From contig JAJYLB010000026.1 of the NCBI GenBank assembly GCA_021788095.1, positions 1-54,816 of the forward strand: a stretch of DNA of 54,816 nt, given 5' to 3'. How positions within the stretch are numbered: position 1 is the stretch's first letter; every line of letters begins with the position of its first letter. The position numbers and the translations under genes were made by a program. Source of the DNA: Acidobacteriota bacterium. Its GTDB lineage: Bacteria; Acidobacteriota; Terriglobia; Acidiferrales; UBA7541. The notes under the pieces were generated by a model, which saw nothing but the letters and a program-made list of their open reading frames with translations, was not told where the DNA came from and did not search any database. Of this stretch, positions 1 through 8,849 are shown one piece after another.

Positions 1-23
1 CCTCGTCGTTGGGCCTGCAAAAT

Positions 24-70
24 AAAAACGGCTTCGCTGCATCCCACCACCGCACAACGAAGCCCTTTTT
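24..70. terminator. possible bidirectional intrinsic terminator at the window edge
   Basis: GGCTTCG (30-36) pairs with CGAAGCC (58-64) across a 21-nt loop. The stem is flanked by AAAAA on the left and CTTTTT on the right, so it could stop transcription from either side. The gene that would end here lies outside the window. It could equally be part of a repeat, because similar hairpins litter the spacers. Confidence 0.45.
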
Positions 71-126
71 AATCCAAAACAACTTGCAATCCGCTGTTCT
101 CTACGCCTCAGGATAGCCAAACACGA

Positions 127-187
127 GGGGCACGACTTTAGTCGTGCCGCAAGTGCTTGCGCAAAAAAGCGGCTTCAGCCGCTGGGG
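127..187. repeat. paired-hairpin intergenic repeat, copy 1
   Basis: Two consecutive hairpins: GGCACGACTTTAGTCGTGCC and, about 20 nt later, AGCGGCTTCAGCCGCT. The same two-stem layout recurs at 7369-7430, 30677-30737 and 40655-40715. Stem bases covary between copies while the TTTAG/TTCAG loops are kept, which points to a structured repeat rather than chance. Confidence 0.75.
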
Positions 188-274
188 GCCGCTCGCCCGC
201 GTTTTGCAGCATCCTGCCGAGCCCTGCCTTCCGCTAGCTCTCTGTGGCACGGGCTCCAGCCGGTGGCCCCCGGC

Positions 275-566
275 CGGTGGCGCGGGCATTCTTGCCCGCG
301 CGTCTCTCGGCCCTGATCGTGTCCCAGACCCCGTAGTCGCGCCTCGGCGCCCACAGTCCGGCCGTTCCTCTGCCTCATTTGCTTCCTCTGCCTCCCGTGT
401 CTCCCCGAGTCGCTTCCGCCCGGTGGCGCGGGCACTCTTGCCCGCGCGTCCCTCGGCCCTGATCGTGTCCCAGACCCCGTAGTCGCGCCTCGGCGCCCAC
501 AGTCCGGCCGTTCCTCTGCCTCATTTGCTTCCTCTGCCTCCCGTGCCTCCCCGAGTCGCTTCCGCC
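275..566. repeat. 146-bp tandem duplication carrying a GTGGCGCGGGC palindrome
   Basis: 275-420 and 421-566 are near-identical direct copies with a 146-bp period and only a few substitutions. Each unit begins with the palindrome GTGGCGCGGGC..GCCCGCGC and ends with a CT-rich tail. The array sits directly upstream of lgt. No coding potential I trust is seen. Confidence 0.85.
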
Positions 567-602
567 CGCTCTCGCTCGCTATACTAGGGACGGACCGCCA
601 TC

Positions 603-1415
603 ATGCATCCCGTCCTCTTTCATTGGGGCTCTCTCACCATCTACAGCTACGGCGTGCTCGTGGCCGCGGGCGTCATCCTCGGCCTCGTCGCCGCGCGCTG
701 GCAGGCGCGCAAGCTCGGTCTCGATCCCGACCAGATTTGGAATGTGGGAATCTATATGGTCCTGATCGCTCTGCTCGGATCGAAGCTGTGGCTGGTCTTG
801 GGCGACTTGCCCTATTACTGGCACAACCCCCGCGAGATCTTTTCCTTCGCCACCTTGCAATCCGGCGGCGATATCTACGGAGGCGTGGTTTTCGGCCTGC
901 TCTTCATCTGGCTCTACGTGCGCCGGCAGAAACTCCCCTTCTACGCCGTCGCCGATGCCTTCGTCGCTCCCCTGGCTCTCGGCCATGCCATCGGCCGGAT
1001 CGGTTGCTTCGCCGCCGGCTGCTGCTGGGGCAAGCCGACCCATATGCCTTGGGGAATCGTCTTCACGAGCCCCCTGGCCGCGCAACTCGTGGGCACGCCC
1101 CTGCACGTCCCCTTGTGGCCTACCGAATTGATCGAAGCGGGCGCCGAGTTCCTCAATTTCCTGTTTCTGATCTGGCTCGGCCGGAAACAGAAATTCTCCG
1201 GCGAGCTTCTCGCCGCCTGGATGATCCTTTACGGCGTCGAACGCGGACTCATCGAATTCGTCCGGAACGATCCCGGCCGCGGAATGATGTTTGGCGGCGC
1301 GGTCTCCTTCATGCAGTTTGTCAGTCTGGGAATGATCCTGTTCGGCTCCTGGTTGTTCCTCAGGAACCGCTCCGCGAAGCTGCCGGCCGTCGCCGCCGCG
1401 CCGGCTCGGCGCTGA
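603..1415 (+). CDS. lgt: prolipoprotein diacylglyceryl transferase
   Basis: Integral membrane enzyme that transfers diacylglycerol from phosphatidylglycerol to the lipobox cysteine of prolipoproteins, the first step of lipoprotein maturation. The 270-aa length fits the family. About seven hydrophobic segments are visible. The signature region reads GHAIGRIGCFAAGCCWG, a Cys-rich variant of the usual GRIGNF motif, and the C-terminal R-x-x-IEFVR motif is present. The HGG found in proteobacterial Lgt is replaced by SGG, as in divergent Lgt proteins. A TATACT -10-like box lies at 580-585, so the leader would be short. The start is ATG. The pseudouridine synthase gene follows after 14 bp and is probably cotranscribed. 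A lipoprotein with a clear lipobox is encoded at 40.7 kb. Confidence 0.93.
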   Translation: MHPVLFHWGSLTIYSYGVLVAAGVILGLVAARWQARKLGLDPDQIWNVGIYMVLIALLGSKLWLVLGDLPYYWHNPREIFSFATLQSGGDIYGGVVFGLLFIWLYVRRQKLPFYAVADAFVAPLALGHAIGRIGCFAAGCCWGKPTHMPWGIVFTSPLAAQLVGTPLHVPLWPTELIEAGAEFLNFLFLIWLGRKQKFSGELLAAWMILYGVERGLIEFVRNDPGRGMMFGGAVSFMQFVSLGMILFGSWLFLRNRSAKLPAVAAAPARR

Positions 1416-1429
1416 GCGATCGTGGCCGC

Positions 1430-2554
1430 GTGAGAGAACCTTCCGCGCGCGTTTGCCGCTTCCAGGCAGGCTCGGATGACGCCGGCCAGCGCCTGGATCG
1501 CTGGCTGGCCGATCGCCTGCCTGAGGTGAGCCGGACGCGCATCCAGCAGGAAATCGCTCGAGGCAACGTTCGGGTCGGCGGCGCCGCCGCGCGCCCAAGC
1601 CATCGCCTCGAGCCGGGCGAAACCGTCGAGATCGAGTTCGTCCCCGCGGCTCCGCTCGTCGCCGCGCCCGAACCCATTCCTCTCGATCTCCTCTACGAAG
1701 ATGACGATCTCATCGCCGTGAATAAGCCTGCCGGCCTCGCCGTCCATCCCGGAGCCGGCCTCCCCTCCGGCACCGTCGCCAACGCCCTCGCCTTGCGCTT
1801 CGGCCGCCTGTCCTCCCTCGGCGGACCCGCAAGGCCGGGCATCGTCCACCGGCTTGACAAAGACACTTCCGGAGTCCTCCTCGTCGCTCGGAACGACGAC
1901 GCCCACCGCCGCCTGGCTCGCCTCTTTGCTTCCCGGCAAGTCGAAAAGACCTATCTGGCGCTCGTCCACGGCCGCGTCGAACACGATACCGGCCGCATCG
2001 ACCTGCCCATTGCACGCGACTTGCGCCGCCGCACCCGCATGACCACCCGCTTGCCTGCCACTTCCGAGGCTGCTCGCCCCGCACTCACCACCTGGCGCGT
2101 CCTCCTGCGCCTGGCCGCCCACGAAATGGCCTCGCCCGCCCCAAGTGGCGCGGGCTCCCGTCCCGAATCCCGAACCTTCGGGACGGGATTCGGGACTGCC
2201 CGCGCGCACCGCGATCGCTCCGCTCGCTCCGCTTTCACCCTCCTCGAAGCCGGTCTCCACACCGGACGCACGCACCAGATTCGCGTCCACTTCGCCGCTA
2301 CCAGCCATCCCGTCGTTGGCGATACGCGCTACGGCGCGCCGCGCCGCGTCATGGCCGCCGCGACCGAGTTGCGGCCCCTCGGCCGCCTGTGGCTGCATGC
2401 GGCGCGCGTCCGTTTGGCGCATCCGCGCACGGGAGAGCCGCTCGAGCTTCGCGCCCCGCTGCCTTCGGAACTCGCGGCCTGGCTCGCCGATCTTGCCGCC
2501 GGCCTCGGCTCCCGCAAAGTCGAAATTGACCGGGTTTTGCGGCCCTTCCTATAA
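1430..2554 (+). CDS. rluD: RluD-family 23S rRNA pseudouridine synthase
   Basis: Predicted pseudouridine synthase of the RluA/RluC/RluD family acting on large-subunit rRNA. An S4-type RNA-binding domain covers about residues 15-70 (RLDRWLADRLPEVSRTRIQ). The catalytic motif HRLDKDTSG lies near residues 140-148, with Asp143 as the expected nucleophile. The C-terminal GRTHQIRVHFA motif is typical. I chose GTG 1430 because it follows lgt directly and the S4 domain begins just after it; the open frame runs further upstream only as an lgt shadow. At 374 aa it is longer than usual, because about 20 residues (239-259) are encoded by an in-frame palindromic repeat at 2145-2205. The stop overlaps the next ATG (TAATG). 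Whether the product acts as RluD or RluC cannot be told from the motifs. Confidence 0.88.
   Translation: MREPSARVCRFQAGSDDAGQRLDRWLADRLPEVSRTRIQQEIARGNVRVGGAAARPSHRLEPGETVEIEFVPAAPLVAAPEPIPLDLLYEDDDLIAVNKPAGLAVHPGAGLPSGTVANALALRFGRLSSLGGPARPGIVHRLDKDTSGVLLVARNDDAHRRLARLFASRQVEKTYLALVHGRVEHDTGRIDLPIARDLRRRTRMTTRLPATSEAARPALTTWRVLLRLAAHEMASPAPSGAGSRPESRTFGTGFGTARAHRDRSARSAFTLLEAGLHTGRTHQIRVHFAATSHPVVGDTRYGAPRRVMAAATELRPLGRLWLHAARVRLAHPRTGEPLELRAPLPSELAAWLADLAAGLGSRKVEIDRVLRPFL
2145..2205. repeat. GTGGCGCGGGC-type palindrome inserted in frame inside rluD
   Basis: The outer stem GTGGCGCGGGC / GCCCGCGC encloses an inner stem formed by CCCGAATCCCG and CGGGATTCGGG. The outer arms match the intergenic palindromes at 277, 423, 3694 and 29013. 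The insert keeps the reading frame and encodes a Gly/Arg/Ser/Thr-rich stretch located between conserved blocks of the enzyme. Confidence 0.7.
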
Positions 2555-3678
2555 TGAAACCTTCGATGGGAGTCCAAGCCCCAGCAGCTTCGCTTCGCAC
2601 GGTGATTTTCGCCGTTGGGCTCGCTGCGCTCTCCTTCGCGCGCCCCGGAGCGCAGGCCTCCGCGCAAAATCCTCCTGCCGCGCCCCAGCAAGCTGCCCCG
2701 GCCCGGCAAAAGGGCGCCGGCAGCCAGAAGAAACCGGCCGCGGCCCCCGGAGTTGTCCCCAGCGCCGGCCAAGTGAAGCGCGAAGTCTCACTCGTCCCTG
2801 TTTTCTTCTCCGTCTTGAACGCGAAGAATAGGTTCGTCACCGATCTCGGCCGAGACGATTTCGAAGTATTCGACAACGGCCTGCCCCAGCAAATCCAGAA
2901 GTTCGGCCGCCAGAGCAACCTCCCGTTGCGAATTGGAATCCTGCTGGATACTTCCAATAGCATCCAGCAGCGGCTCGAATTCGAGAAGAACGCCTCCTTC
3001 GACTTCCTTTTCCGCAATGTCCGCCCCGGTCGAGATCTCGCGTTCGTGATGACCTTCGACACGCACCCGCAAGTGCAGCAGGGATTCACCGATGATATGG
3101 ATTTGCTGCGCCAGGCCATCTTCAGCCAGCGCGCCGGCGGCGGCACGGCACTCTACGATTGCATCTACGCCGCTTCCCGCGAATTGATCGATGCCCCCCT
3201 GCCCGCCGACGGCGAGGAAGTCCGCCGCGTCCTCGTGATCTTTAGCGACGGGATCGACGACCTCAGCAACGACGCCCTCAGCACCGCCCTCAAAATGGCG
3301 GAACGCGTCCCCATCGAAATCTACACGATCAGCACGAACCAGGAATGGGTTTCACCGGACCAGTTTGGAGCCCAGAATATGCCCAGAAAGCTCGGCTATT
3401 CCCACGGCGATCAGATTCTTCGGGAGATAGCTAACGACACCGGTGGCCGGCCCTTCTATCCGTACCAGGTCTCCGATCTCGCCCAAGCCTTCGCCGAAAT
3501 CGGTACCGAACTCCGCAGTCAGTACTACATCGCCTACTCGCCCTCCTACCACCCCGACGATGGCAAGTTCCACCAGATCCAGCTCCAGCTCCTGCATCCG
3601 AAGGGACTCACCGTCCGCGCCCGCCAAGGCTATTGGGCTCCCCAGCCCGCCCCGCCTTCCCCCGCCCCCTCCCGCTGA
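2554..3678 (+). CDS. secreted VWFA-related domain protein, acidobacterial type
   Basis: 374 aa with an N-terminal hydrophobic segment (about residues 16-36, ending in ASA) that reads as a signal peptide, then a Pro/Ala/Lys-rich linker to about residue 75. The conserved start of the VWFA-related family follows (VPVFFSVLNAKNRFVTDLGRDDFEVFDNG). The MIDAS metal site is intact: DTSNS at 132-136 and the downstream TxL (GTAL) and SDG. The C-terminus has the family's YYIAYSP and RARQGYW features. Such proteins are abundant in Acidobacteria; their function is unknown, with extracellular metal-dependent protein binding inferred from the VWA fold. The ATG overlaps the stop of rluD by one base, so translation is probably coupled. 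Confidence 0.85.
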   Translation: MKPSMGVQAPAASLRTVIFAVGLAALSFARPGAQASAQNPPAAPQQAAPARQKGAGSQKKPAAAPGVVPSAGQVKREVSLVPVFFSVLNAKNRFVTDLGRDDFEVFDNGLPQQIQKFGRQSNLPLRIGILLDTSNSIQQRLEFEKNASFDFLFRNVRPGRDLAFVMTFDTHPQVQQGFTDDMDLLRQAIFSQRAGGGTALYDCIYAASRELIDAPLPADGEEVRRVLVIFSDGIDDLSNDALSTALKMAERVPIEIYTISTNQEWVSPDQFGAQNMPRKLGYSHGDQILREIANDTGGRPFYPYQVSDLAQAFAEIGTELRSQYYIAYSPSYHPDDGKFHQIQLQLLHPKGLTVRARQGYWAPQPAPPSPAPSR

Positions 3679-3693
3679 TCCCCGCGGTCACGG

Positions 3694-3718
3694 GTGGCGC
3701 GGACATTCCTGTCCGCGC
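3694..3718. repeat. GTGGCGCGG palindromic repeat
   Basis: The arms GCGCGGACA and TGTCCGCGC flank a short TTCC loop. The copies at 277, 423 and 29013 have GGGC/GCCC in place of GGAC/GTCC, so the stem has changed in a compensated way. It lies between convergent genes. Confidence 0.7.
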
Positions 3719-3727
3719 TCTTTTCCC

Positions 3728-3761
3728 CTCTGAAATTTCCAATCTGAAGTCTGAGATTTCC
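3728..3761. repeat. CTCTGAAATTTCC repeat, copy 1
   Basis: Begins CTCTGAAATTTCCAATCTGA and continues to GAGATTTCC. Related sequence occurs at 10739-10771 (same order, ending GGAGATGTC) and, shortened, at 14253-14264. All copies lie in gene-end spacers. Confidence 0.55.
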
Positions 3762-3819
3762 TTCGCCGTCGCTCGCCCGTGCCTATCGCGTCAAGATCCC
3801 CGCGTAGCCCGCTCCGCCT

Positions 3820-6800
3820 TCACCGTGCCTGTTCGGCCACGATTCTCACTTCCCCAACGAGCCCCGACTCCACGGGGGCGCGGGGACCGAAGAAGAAACT
3901 GCGCCGGCCCGCGGGAGCGCCGGAGGGCGGGAGCACGCGCCGATCCGGCGGCAGCAGGCGATCGCCCACGATGCGGTTGGTCCACTCGTTGGTGACGCTG
4001 ATACGCAGATGATTGACGCCGGGCTCGAGCGCCCCGGTGATGTCGACGCGGTAGGGCGGCGCCCAGACCAGCCCGGTGGATTTCCCGTTGACTTCAACCT
4101 GCGCGATGTCGCGCACCGTGCCCAAGTCGAGATAGAGATGGCGCCCGGGACGGAACCAGCGGGCGGGTGCGCGCAGTGCTTTGACGTAGGTCGCGGTTCC
4201 GGAGAAATACTTCACGCCGGCAATGCCGCTCGCGGTCCAGGAAGTCAGTTCCGGCAACCGAATCGTTTCGGGCGCGCCCCAGTGCGGCGGAAACTCGAGC
4301 GTCCACGGGCCGCGGATCGTCCCGAGCGTGGTTTCGGCCATGGGCGGAGTGGGCGCCGGAGCGGAGGCGTCGTGGCGGAAAACGACGAAGACCGATTCGC
4401 GCTCGGCCAGATCGAGAGGAACGACGGTGAAGCCCGGCTCCGCGACGTAGGCCGCGGGCTCGATGCCGGGCTCGCGGTTGCGGCTGAGGTCGGGCAGTAA
4501 CGCCCCGCTATGCGCGCCGGTGCCGCCGGGATGGTCGGCGACGGCGACGGTTTCGATGGAGCCGTCCATGGGTCGCCAGATCTGCACGCACGGAGCGGTC
4601 GCGCGAAACCGCGCCCGCAGACGTACCGGCGCGTCGGCTTGGTTGACAACGAAATAGATGTCGGCGGTCGCCGTGCGCCGGTGGATCCAGGCGGGCGGAT
4701 CTCCGAGCGTGCCGCTCGAAACGAAATCGGGCCGATCGTTGAGCCGCGCGAGCGCTTCGCCTGCGCGCAGGCCCGTGTAAACCATGCCCTTGCCGAAGGC
4801 GTGCTCGATGTCGGTTACCCCATCGGTGTCTCCCCACAGATCGGTGGCCAGACTGCGGACCTCGGCGTCGGCGCGCGGATAATCGACCAGGCTGGGAGAA
4901 GCCGTTGGCCGCGGCCCGAGGATCGTCGCACCCGCGGCCACCAACTCGTGGAGCTTGCTGAGCACCTCGGGCGTCATCTTTTGTGTGGGGGGAAGAACCA
5001 ACAAGCGGTAGGTCATGCCCCCGGGCATGTCCCTGCTGCCATCCACGTGTAGGCTGCCATCGGCCGTGACGCTCGTGCGATGCAGTAAAACGTCGGTATC
5101 GAGGTAGTCGTAGTTGTAGCCGGCAGGCGGTTTGGGCACGAGCCTGGCGCCCCAGAATGGCATCGTCGATGGCGCGCCCTGCGGAAGAAGGTAGGCGATG
5201 TCGGCGACGGGCTCGCCCTGCTGCAGCATGTACGATACGCGCGCGAAGTACGTCATCAGCGGCGCCGCCAGATTGGCCCAGGTGATGTTGCGATTGATGT
5301 TGGTGCCCACCATGGTGTTGCCGGGCTTGGTGTCGAGCGGCTGCTCCGCCGAGGTGTGGAAAACGAGCCGGTTCACCCCCTGCGCAAACCAGTAATCGGC
5401 GATCTTCTTGAGGGTGTAAGGAGACTCGTAGCCGCCGCCGGTGAACGACTCGGTGGCAACGATCCGCTTGCCGTAGATATGCGCGGCCGAGGCCGCCCCG
5501 CGCACATCTGCGTAGTACATCGATTCGGGATGCAGCGCGTGCACCCAGAACTCGGCCATGGGAATGTCGATGTGGCTCTTGTTGAGCAGCGTGTCTTCGG
5601 GGATCTCCAGCGCCACGCCGGAGGCCTCCGCGTAACTGCCCATGCCGAGCTTCTTCAGCTCGCTCTCCATCGTGCCGTAGTACTGGCTCGCATAGAGGTC
5701 GGCGAGGGTGCGGCGGAAGTCCCACAGAAAGCGGTCGCTGACGCTCGCGCTCGCGACAGCGCGCCCGGCGAGCACGGGCAGATAGGGTGTGGGATCGTAG
5801 CCCCGCAGGCGCTGGAAGTCCCCGATCATGTCGTCGGTCCAGTTCTGCATCCCCGCTTCCCAACTGTCCATGGTCATGTAGCGCAAGGTCGTGCCCACCA
5901 AGCCTCCGAGATCCTCGCGGATGGGATCGAAGTAGCCGTGGAAGTAGTCCCGGACGTCTCGCGCGCTGAGCTTGTCGACCTCGAGGCCGGTGGCCGAGGT
6001 AGTGGCGGGACGGTTGGTTGCCCCCGTGAGCGAGTAGCCCATGCGCAGGATCGTCCACCGGCCCGCAGGCACGTTCCAGCGCAGCACTCCATCCCTGTCG
6101 AGCTTCGCCGTGAGGTCGGTGACGCTGTCGAGAGCGATTTCGGCGGCCGCCGGCGCCGTCGGCGTAGCCGCCACGCCGTAGCGATCCATCAGGCTGCCAA
6201 AGGTGCCCTTGTCTTCCCAGCGATTCACGCGCGCATCGGAGTAGAAGGTGGCTTCCGTGATGCTGTACGACGCCGCGGGAAGCGGCACGCCGCCATGGAT
6301 CACCGCGGCCGGGAGCAGGCCCGCGCCGTCGAACTCGATGCGGAAGAATTTCGCGGTGAAAGCCGGGAACGCAAACGTGCGAATCGCCGCGCCGTGGTAG
6401 CCCTGCGGGCCGGGCATCACGGCGAGGGTGCGGAAGTGAACGCCGTCGTCCCCGGCCAGCACGCGCCCCACCGGAATGCGGCCGCGCGCGCCCAACTGCA
6501 GGGCGCGCGCGGTGAAGGGCTTCGAGAATTCGTACTGCAGCCACGCCGGTCCGCCGCCCTGTGGCGCGGCGATGGTGACCGCCGTGTTGAGATTGCCGTC
6601 GAGAAGCGCGGCGTCGTCGATGGGGCCGTGGCTGCTCGTGGCGATCGGGGCGAGCGACGCCATCGCAACTTCAGCGGCCGGGGTGCGATAGGCGAGGACA
6701 ACCGCGTCCCGGTAAAAGTGGGGCGCGCCGGCGCGCACACCGGCTTCGAGATCGAGCACCGGCCCTTCGTTCGAGGGAGGCTCGGGCAATTTCAAGGCGA

Positions 6801-7266
6801 ACTTCTGCGGACCTTCCACGTCGGTCTCGCTCCACACCAGCTTCTTCATCGCCTCCGCGGGCTTGACCCACGGACCGCCGGCCTCGCTCCAGCCCGGCGA
6901 GCTGAAGATCGACATCTCCAGGCCGAGCCGCTGTCCCTCCCGGGCCGCATGGCGCACGGCGTGATACCACGCCGGCGTGCCGAAAAGGATTTTCTTTTCC
7001 ACCACCTGGCCGCTGCCGGCGGCAACGTCCGAAAGTTGGTATCCGCCGATCCCTGCTCGCTTCATCCACTCCAGATCCTTGGTGATACCCGCTTCCGTCA
7101 CGTTCCCGTTCGTCCAGTGCCACCACGTGCGCGGCTTCGCGCTGGCGGGCGGGTGCAGAAAGCCCTGTTCGAGCGCGTCGGGTGTGGAGGGAGCGGACAC
7201 CAGCGCCGCCGCGGCCAGCGCGGCGACCATCAGAACGAGGCCGACCCTGCCGATGGGCACTCTCAT
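3820..7266 (-). CDS. GH106-like alpha-L-rhamnosidase, secreted
   Basis: 1148-aa protein with a signal peptide at residues 1-25. The next block, PRTWWHWTNGNVTEAGITKDL, is characteristic of the family often annotated as glycosyl hydrolase or alpha-L-rhamnosidase GH106, together with GGYQLSDVAAG and SIFSSPGWSEAGGPWV. A central barrel region holds SYAEASG, ATESFTGGG and DYWFAQGVNRLVFHT. The C-terminal 150 residues look like a galactose-binding/Ig-like sandwich (WTLEFPPHWGAPE, LDLGTVRDIAQVEVNGK). Start: ATG 7266 has GGAGCAAGCC upstream; an in-frame GTG 12 bp earlier lacks this. It probably removes rhamnose from plant or microbial polysaccharides outside the cytoplasm. The neighbouring CE15 esterase on the same strand supports a polysaccharide role. 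Substrate is not proven. Confidence 0.85.
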   Translation of the reverse strand: MRVPIGRVGLVLMVAALAAAALVSAPSTPDALEQGFLHPPASAKPRTWWHWTNGNVTEAGITKDLEWMKRAGIGGYQLSDVAAGSGQVVEKKILFGTPAWYHAVRHAAREGQRLGLEMSIFSSPGWSEAGGPWVKPAEAMKKLVWSETDVEGPQKFALKLPEPPSNEGPVLDLEAGVRAGAPHFYRDAVVLAYRTPAAEVAMASLAPIATSSHGPIDDAALLDGNLNTAVTIAAPQGGGPAWLQYEFSKPFTARALQLGARGRIPVGRVLAGDDGVHFRTLAVMPGPQGYHGAAIRTFAFPAFTAKFFRIEFDGAGLLPAAVIHGGVPLPAASYSITEATFYSDARVNRWEDKGTFGSLMDRYGVAATPTAPAAAEIALDSVTDLTAKLDRDGVLRWNVPAGRWTILRMGYSLTGATNRPATTSATGLEVDKLSARDVRDYFHGYFDPIREDLGGLVGTTLRYMTMDSWEAGMQNWTDDMIGDFQRLRGYDPTPYLPVLAGRAVASASVSDRFLWDFRRTLADLYASQYYGTMESELKKLGMGSYAEASGVALEIPEDTLLNKSHIDIPMAEFWVHALHPESMYYADVRGAASAAHIYGKRIVATESFTGGGYESPYTLKKIADYWFAQGVNRLVFHTSAEQPLDTKPGNTMVGTNINRNITWANLAAPLMTYFARVSYMLQQGEPVADIAYLLPQGAPSTMPFWGARLVPKPPAGYNYDYLDTDVLLHRTSVTADGSLHVDGSRDMPGGMTYRLLVLPPTQKMTPEVLSKLHELVAAGATILGPRPTASPSLVDYPRADAEVRSLATDLWGDTDGVTDIEHAFGKGMVYTGLRAGEALARLNDRPDFVSSGTLGDPPAWIHRRTATADIYFVVNQADAPVRLRARFRATAPCVQIWRPMDGSIETVAVADHPGGTGAHSGALLPDLSRNREPGIEPAAYVAEPGFTVVPLDLAERESVFVVFRHDASAPAPTPPMAETTLGTIRGPWTLEFPPHWGAPETIRLPELTSWTASGIAGVKYFSGTATYVKALRAPARWFRPGRHLYLDLGTVRDIAQVEVNGKSTGLVWAPPYRVDITGALEPGVNHLRISVTNEWTNRIVGDRLLPPDRRVLPPSGAPAGRRSFFFGPRAPVESGLVGEVRIVAEQAR

Positions 7267-7368
7267 GGCTTGCTCCACATGATGTCATCCAACGAGTCTG
7301 GGTGAAGCCCCTGCTTCGCCAATGAGGGCACGGTTTCCGCGCCCCTGTGAAAACTTCGTCCTTCGTAA

Positions 7369-7430
7369 GGGCACGGCTTCAGCCGTGCCGTAACCGCTTC
7401 GACGTCAACGCGGCTTTAGCCGCTGAGGGC
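7369..7430. repeat. paired-hairpin intergenic repeat, copy 2
   Basis: GGCACGGCTTCAGCCGTGCC followed by GCGGCTTTAGCCGC, the same two-stem plan as at 127, 30677 and 40655. The stop codon and last few residues (PQRLKPR) of the esterase gene on the minus strand are encoded inside this element, so its original C-terminus seems to have been replaced by repeat sequence. Confidence 0.75.
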
Positions 7431-8805
7431 GGCTGTTCGAAGCTCTCACCCGACTCTGCGGCCCCGGATGCAGATGCATCTTGAGGAACTCGAGATAAAT
7501 GTCCCAGTCCGAAGGGACGATGCCGTGGCCGCCCTCGTGCTCGTAGTAAGCCAGATCGTGCAGGATGGGAGTGCTGGGCGCGGGCCATACGTTGGTGTCA
7601 AGCGGGTCCTTGCCCAGCAGCTTGTACGCGGGGCCGGCCGCCACTTCCGCCAGGAACTCGCCTTTGGGATCGGACCAGAAATCGGTGCTCCCGGTTTGCA
7701 GAAGGAGCGGGCGCGGCGCGATCAGCGCAACGAGCAGGTTGGCGTCCATCGGCGCCTTGTCGGGGAATCCGCCCCACTTGGCGTAGTTCCTCGCGAACTG
7801 GTACGCGAACCGCGTCGGCGCGGTGAGCATCGCGATGGTCTCGCCGTAGTTGCGGTGGCTGAGCGCGGCGCCGCCCTCGCCCGAACAGCTCGCAATGACC
7901 GCGGCGAACCGCTGGTCGCGCGCCCCCGCCCACATCACCGTTTTCCCCAGGCGCGAGACGCCGTGGATGGCGACCCGCTTGGCGTCGATCCGGTGGTCGG
8001 TCTCGAAGTAATCTTCGGCGCGGCTCATGCCCCAAGCCCACGCGGCGATCGTGCCCCACGCAGTTGGCCCGCGCCGGGTCTCGCCTGGCTCGAGGTAGTG
8101 CGCCCGGATGCCGTCCTTGAATCCGCCGGCAAAGTCGGGATCGATGTCGCCGTAGTAGAAGGTCGCTACGCCGAACCCGGCGTCGAGAAACTTCTCGACC
8201 GGGAGATGCCCGAAACAGCGGCCTTTGGGCGGCATCACTTTCGTCTTCGTCCGCGGGTTCCACACCTCCTCGGGCAGGATGCCCGGATCGTCCGCGGCGC
8301 ACTGGTTCGGCCCGAAGCCGATCGTGAAGAATAAGGGCGCCCGCCGCTTGGCCGCGGCCGGCAGGTAGATGAGCAGATGAATCTTGGGCCAGCTCGGGTC
8401 CTTCGAGAACGATATCGTGACCTGCTGGCGGATGGCTTTGCCCCCAAACGCCTTCCCCTGCTCTACGACGTCGAAATGCTCTTCCGCCGGCCGGCCCGGA
8501 GCGATGCCGAATTGCTGCGTCTCGAAGAGCTTCAGGATCTGCGGGCGTCGCTGGGTCCGCCAGGTCTTGGCGTTGCGCACCTCCTTACCGTTGTCGAGTC
8601 GCAACGGGTCAGCCAAGGTGTATGTGCCCACCTTCGATTCGTCGTAGTTGACCGGAAAACCGGCAACGACGCGGGGAGGAGGGTGCGCCGCGAACCGAGG
8701 CCTCCTCGAAGCGGGCGGCTTGGCGACCTGCGACGCCGACTGCGCTTGGAGAACAACAACCGCGGCGGGAAGCAACAGAAGGAAAAGGAGGTTTTTGAGT
8801 CGCAT
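7405..8805 (-). CDS. CE15-like glucuronoyl esterase / acetyl xylan esterase-type hydrolase
   Basis: 466-aa exported alpha/beta hydrolase with signal peptide MRLKNLLFLLLLPAAVVVLQAQ. The nucleophile elbow GVSRLGK, the block IASCSGEGGAALSHRNYGE, the RFAYQFARNYAKW stretch and the final HEGGHG histidine match glucuronoyl methylesterases (CE15), which cut ester links between lignin and glucuronoxylan. Start: ATG 8805 is preceded by AGGAG with an 8-nt spacer; the frame stays open 16 codons upstream without a better site. The last seven or so residues and the stop come from the repeat at 7369-7430. It lies 138 bp upstream of the GH106 gene on the same strand, so they may form a plant-polymer degradation pair. 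Confidence 0.85.
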   Translation of the reverse strand: MRLKNLLFLLLLPAAVVVLQAQSASQVAKPPASRRPRFAAHPPPRVVAGFPVNYDESKVGTYTLADPLRLDNGKEVRNAKTWRTQRRPQILKLFETQQFGIAPGRPAEEHFDVVEQGKAFGGKAIRQQVTISFSKDPSWPKIHLLIYLPAAAKRRAPLFFTIGFGPNQCAADDPGILPEEVWNPRTKTKVMPPKGRCFGHLPVEKFLDAGFGVATFYYGDIDPDFAGGFKDGIRAHYLEPGETRRGPTAWGTIAAWAWGMSRAEDYFETDHRIDAKRVAIHGVSRLGKTVMWAGARDQRFAAVIASCSGEGGAALSHRNYGETIAMLTAPTRFAYQFARNYAKWGGFPDKAPMDANLLVALIAPRPLLLQTGSTDFWSDPKGEFLAEVAAGPAYKLLGKDPLDTNVWPAPSTPILHDLAYYEHEGGHGIVPSDWDIYLEFLKMHLHPGPQSRVRASNSRPQRLKPR

Positions 8806-8849
8806 CGAGCCTGCTCCTGACTTGCTACGAGGCGTTGAAAGAACTCGCT

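Noticed and set aside
623..1429. Long plus-strand frame running into rluD
   Set aside because: It is the shadow of lgt; conserved RluD sequence starts only after the GTG at 1430.
4508..7305. Very long open frames opposite and alongside the rhamnosidase gene
   Set aside because: Arg/His/Ala-rich shadows caused by high GC; only one frame gives conserved GH106 blocks.
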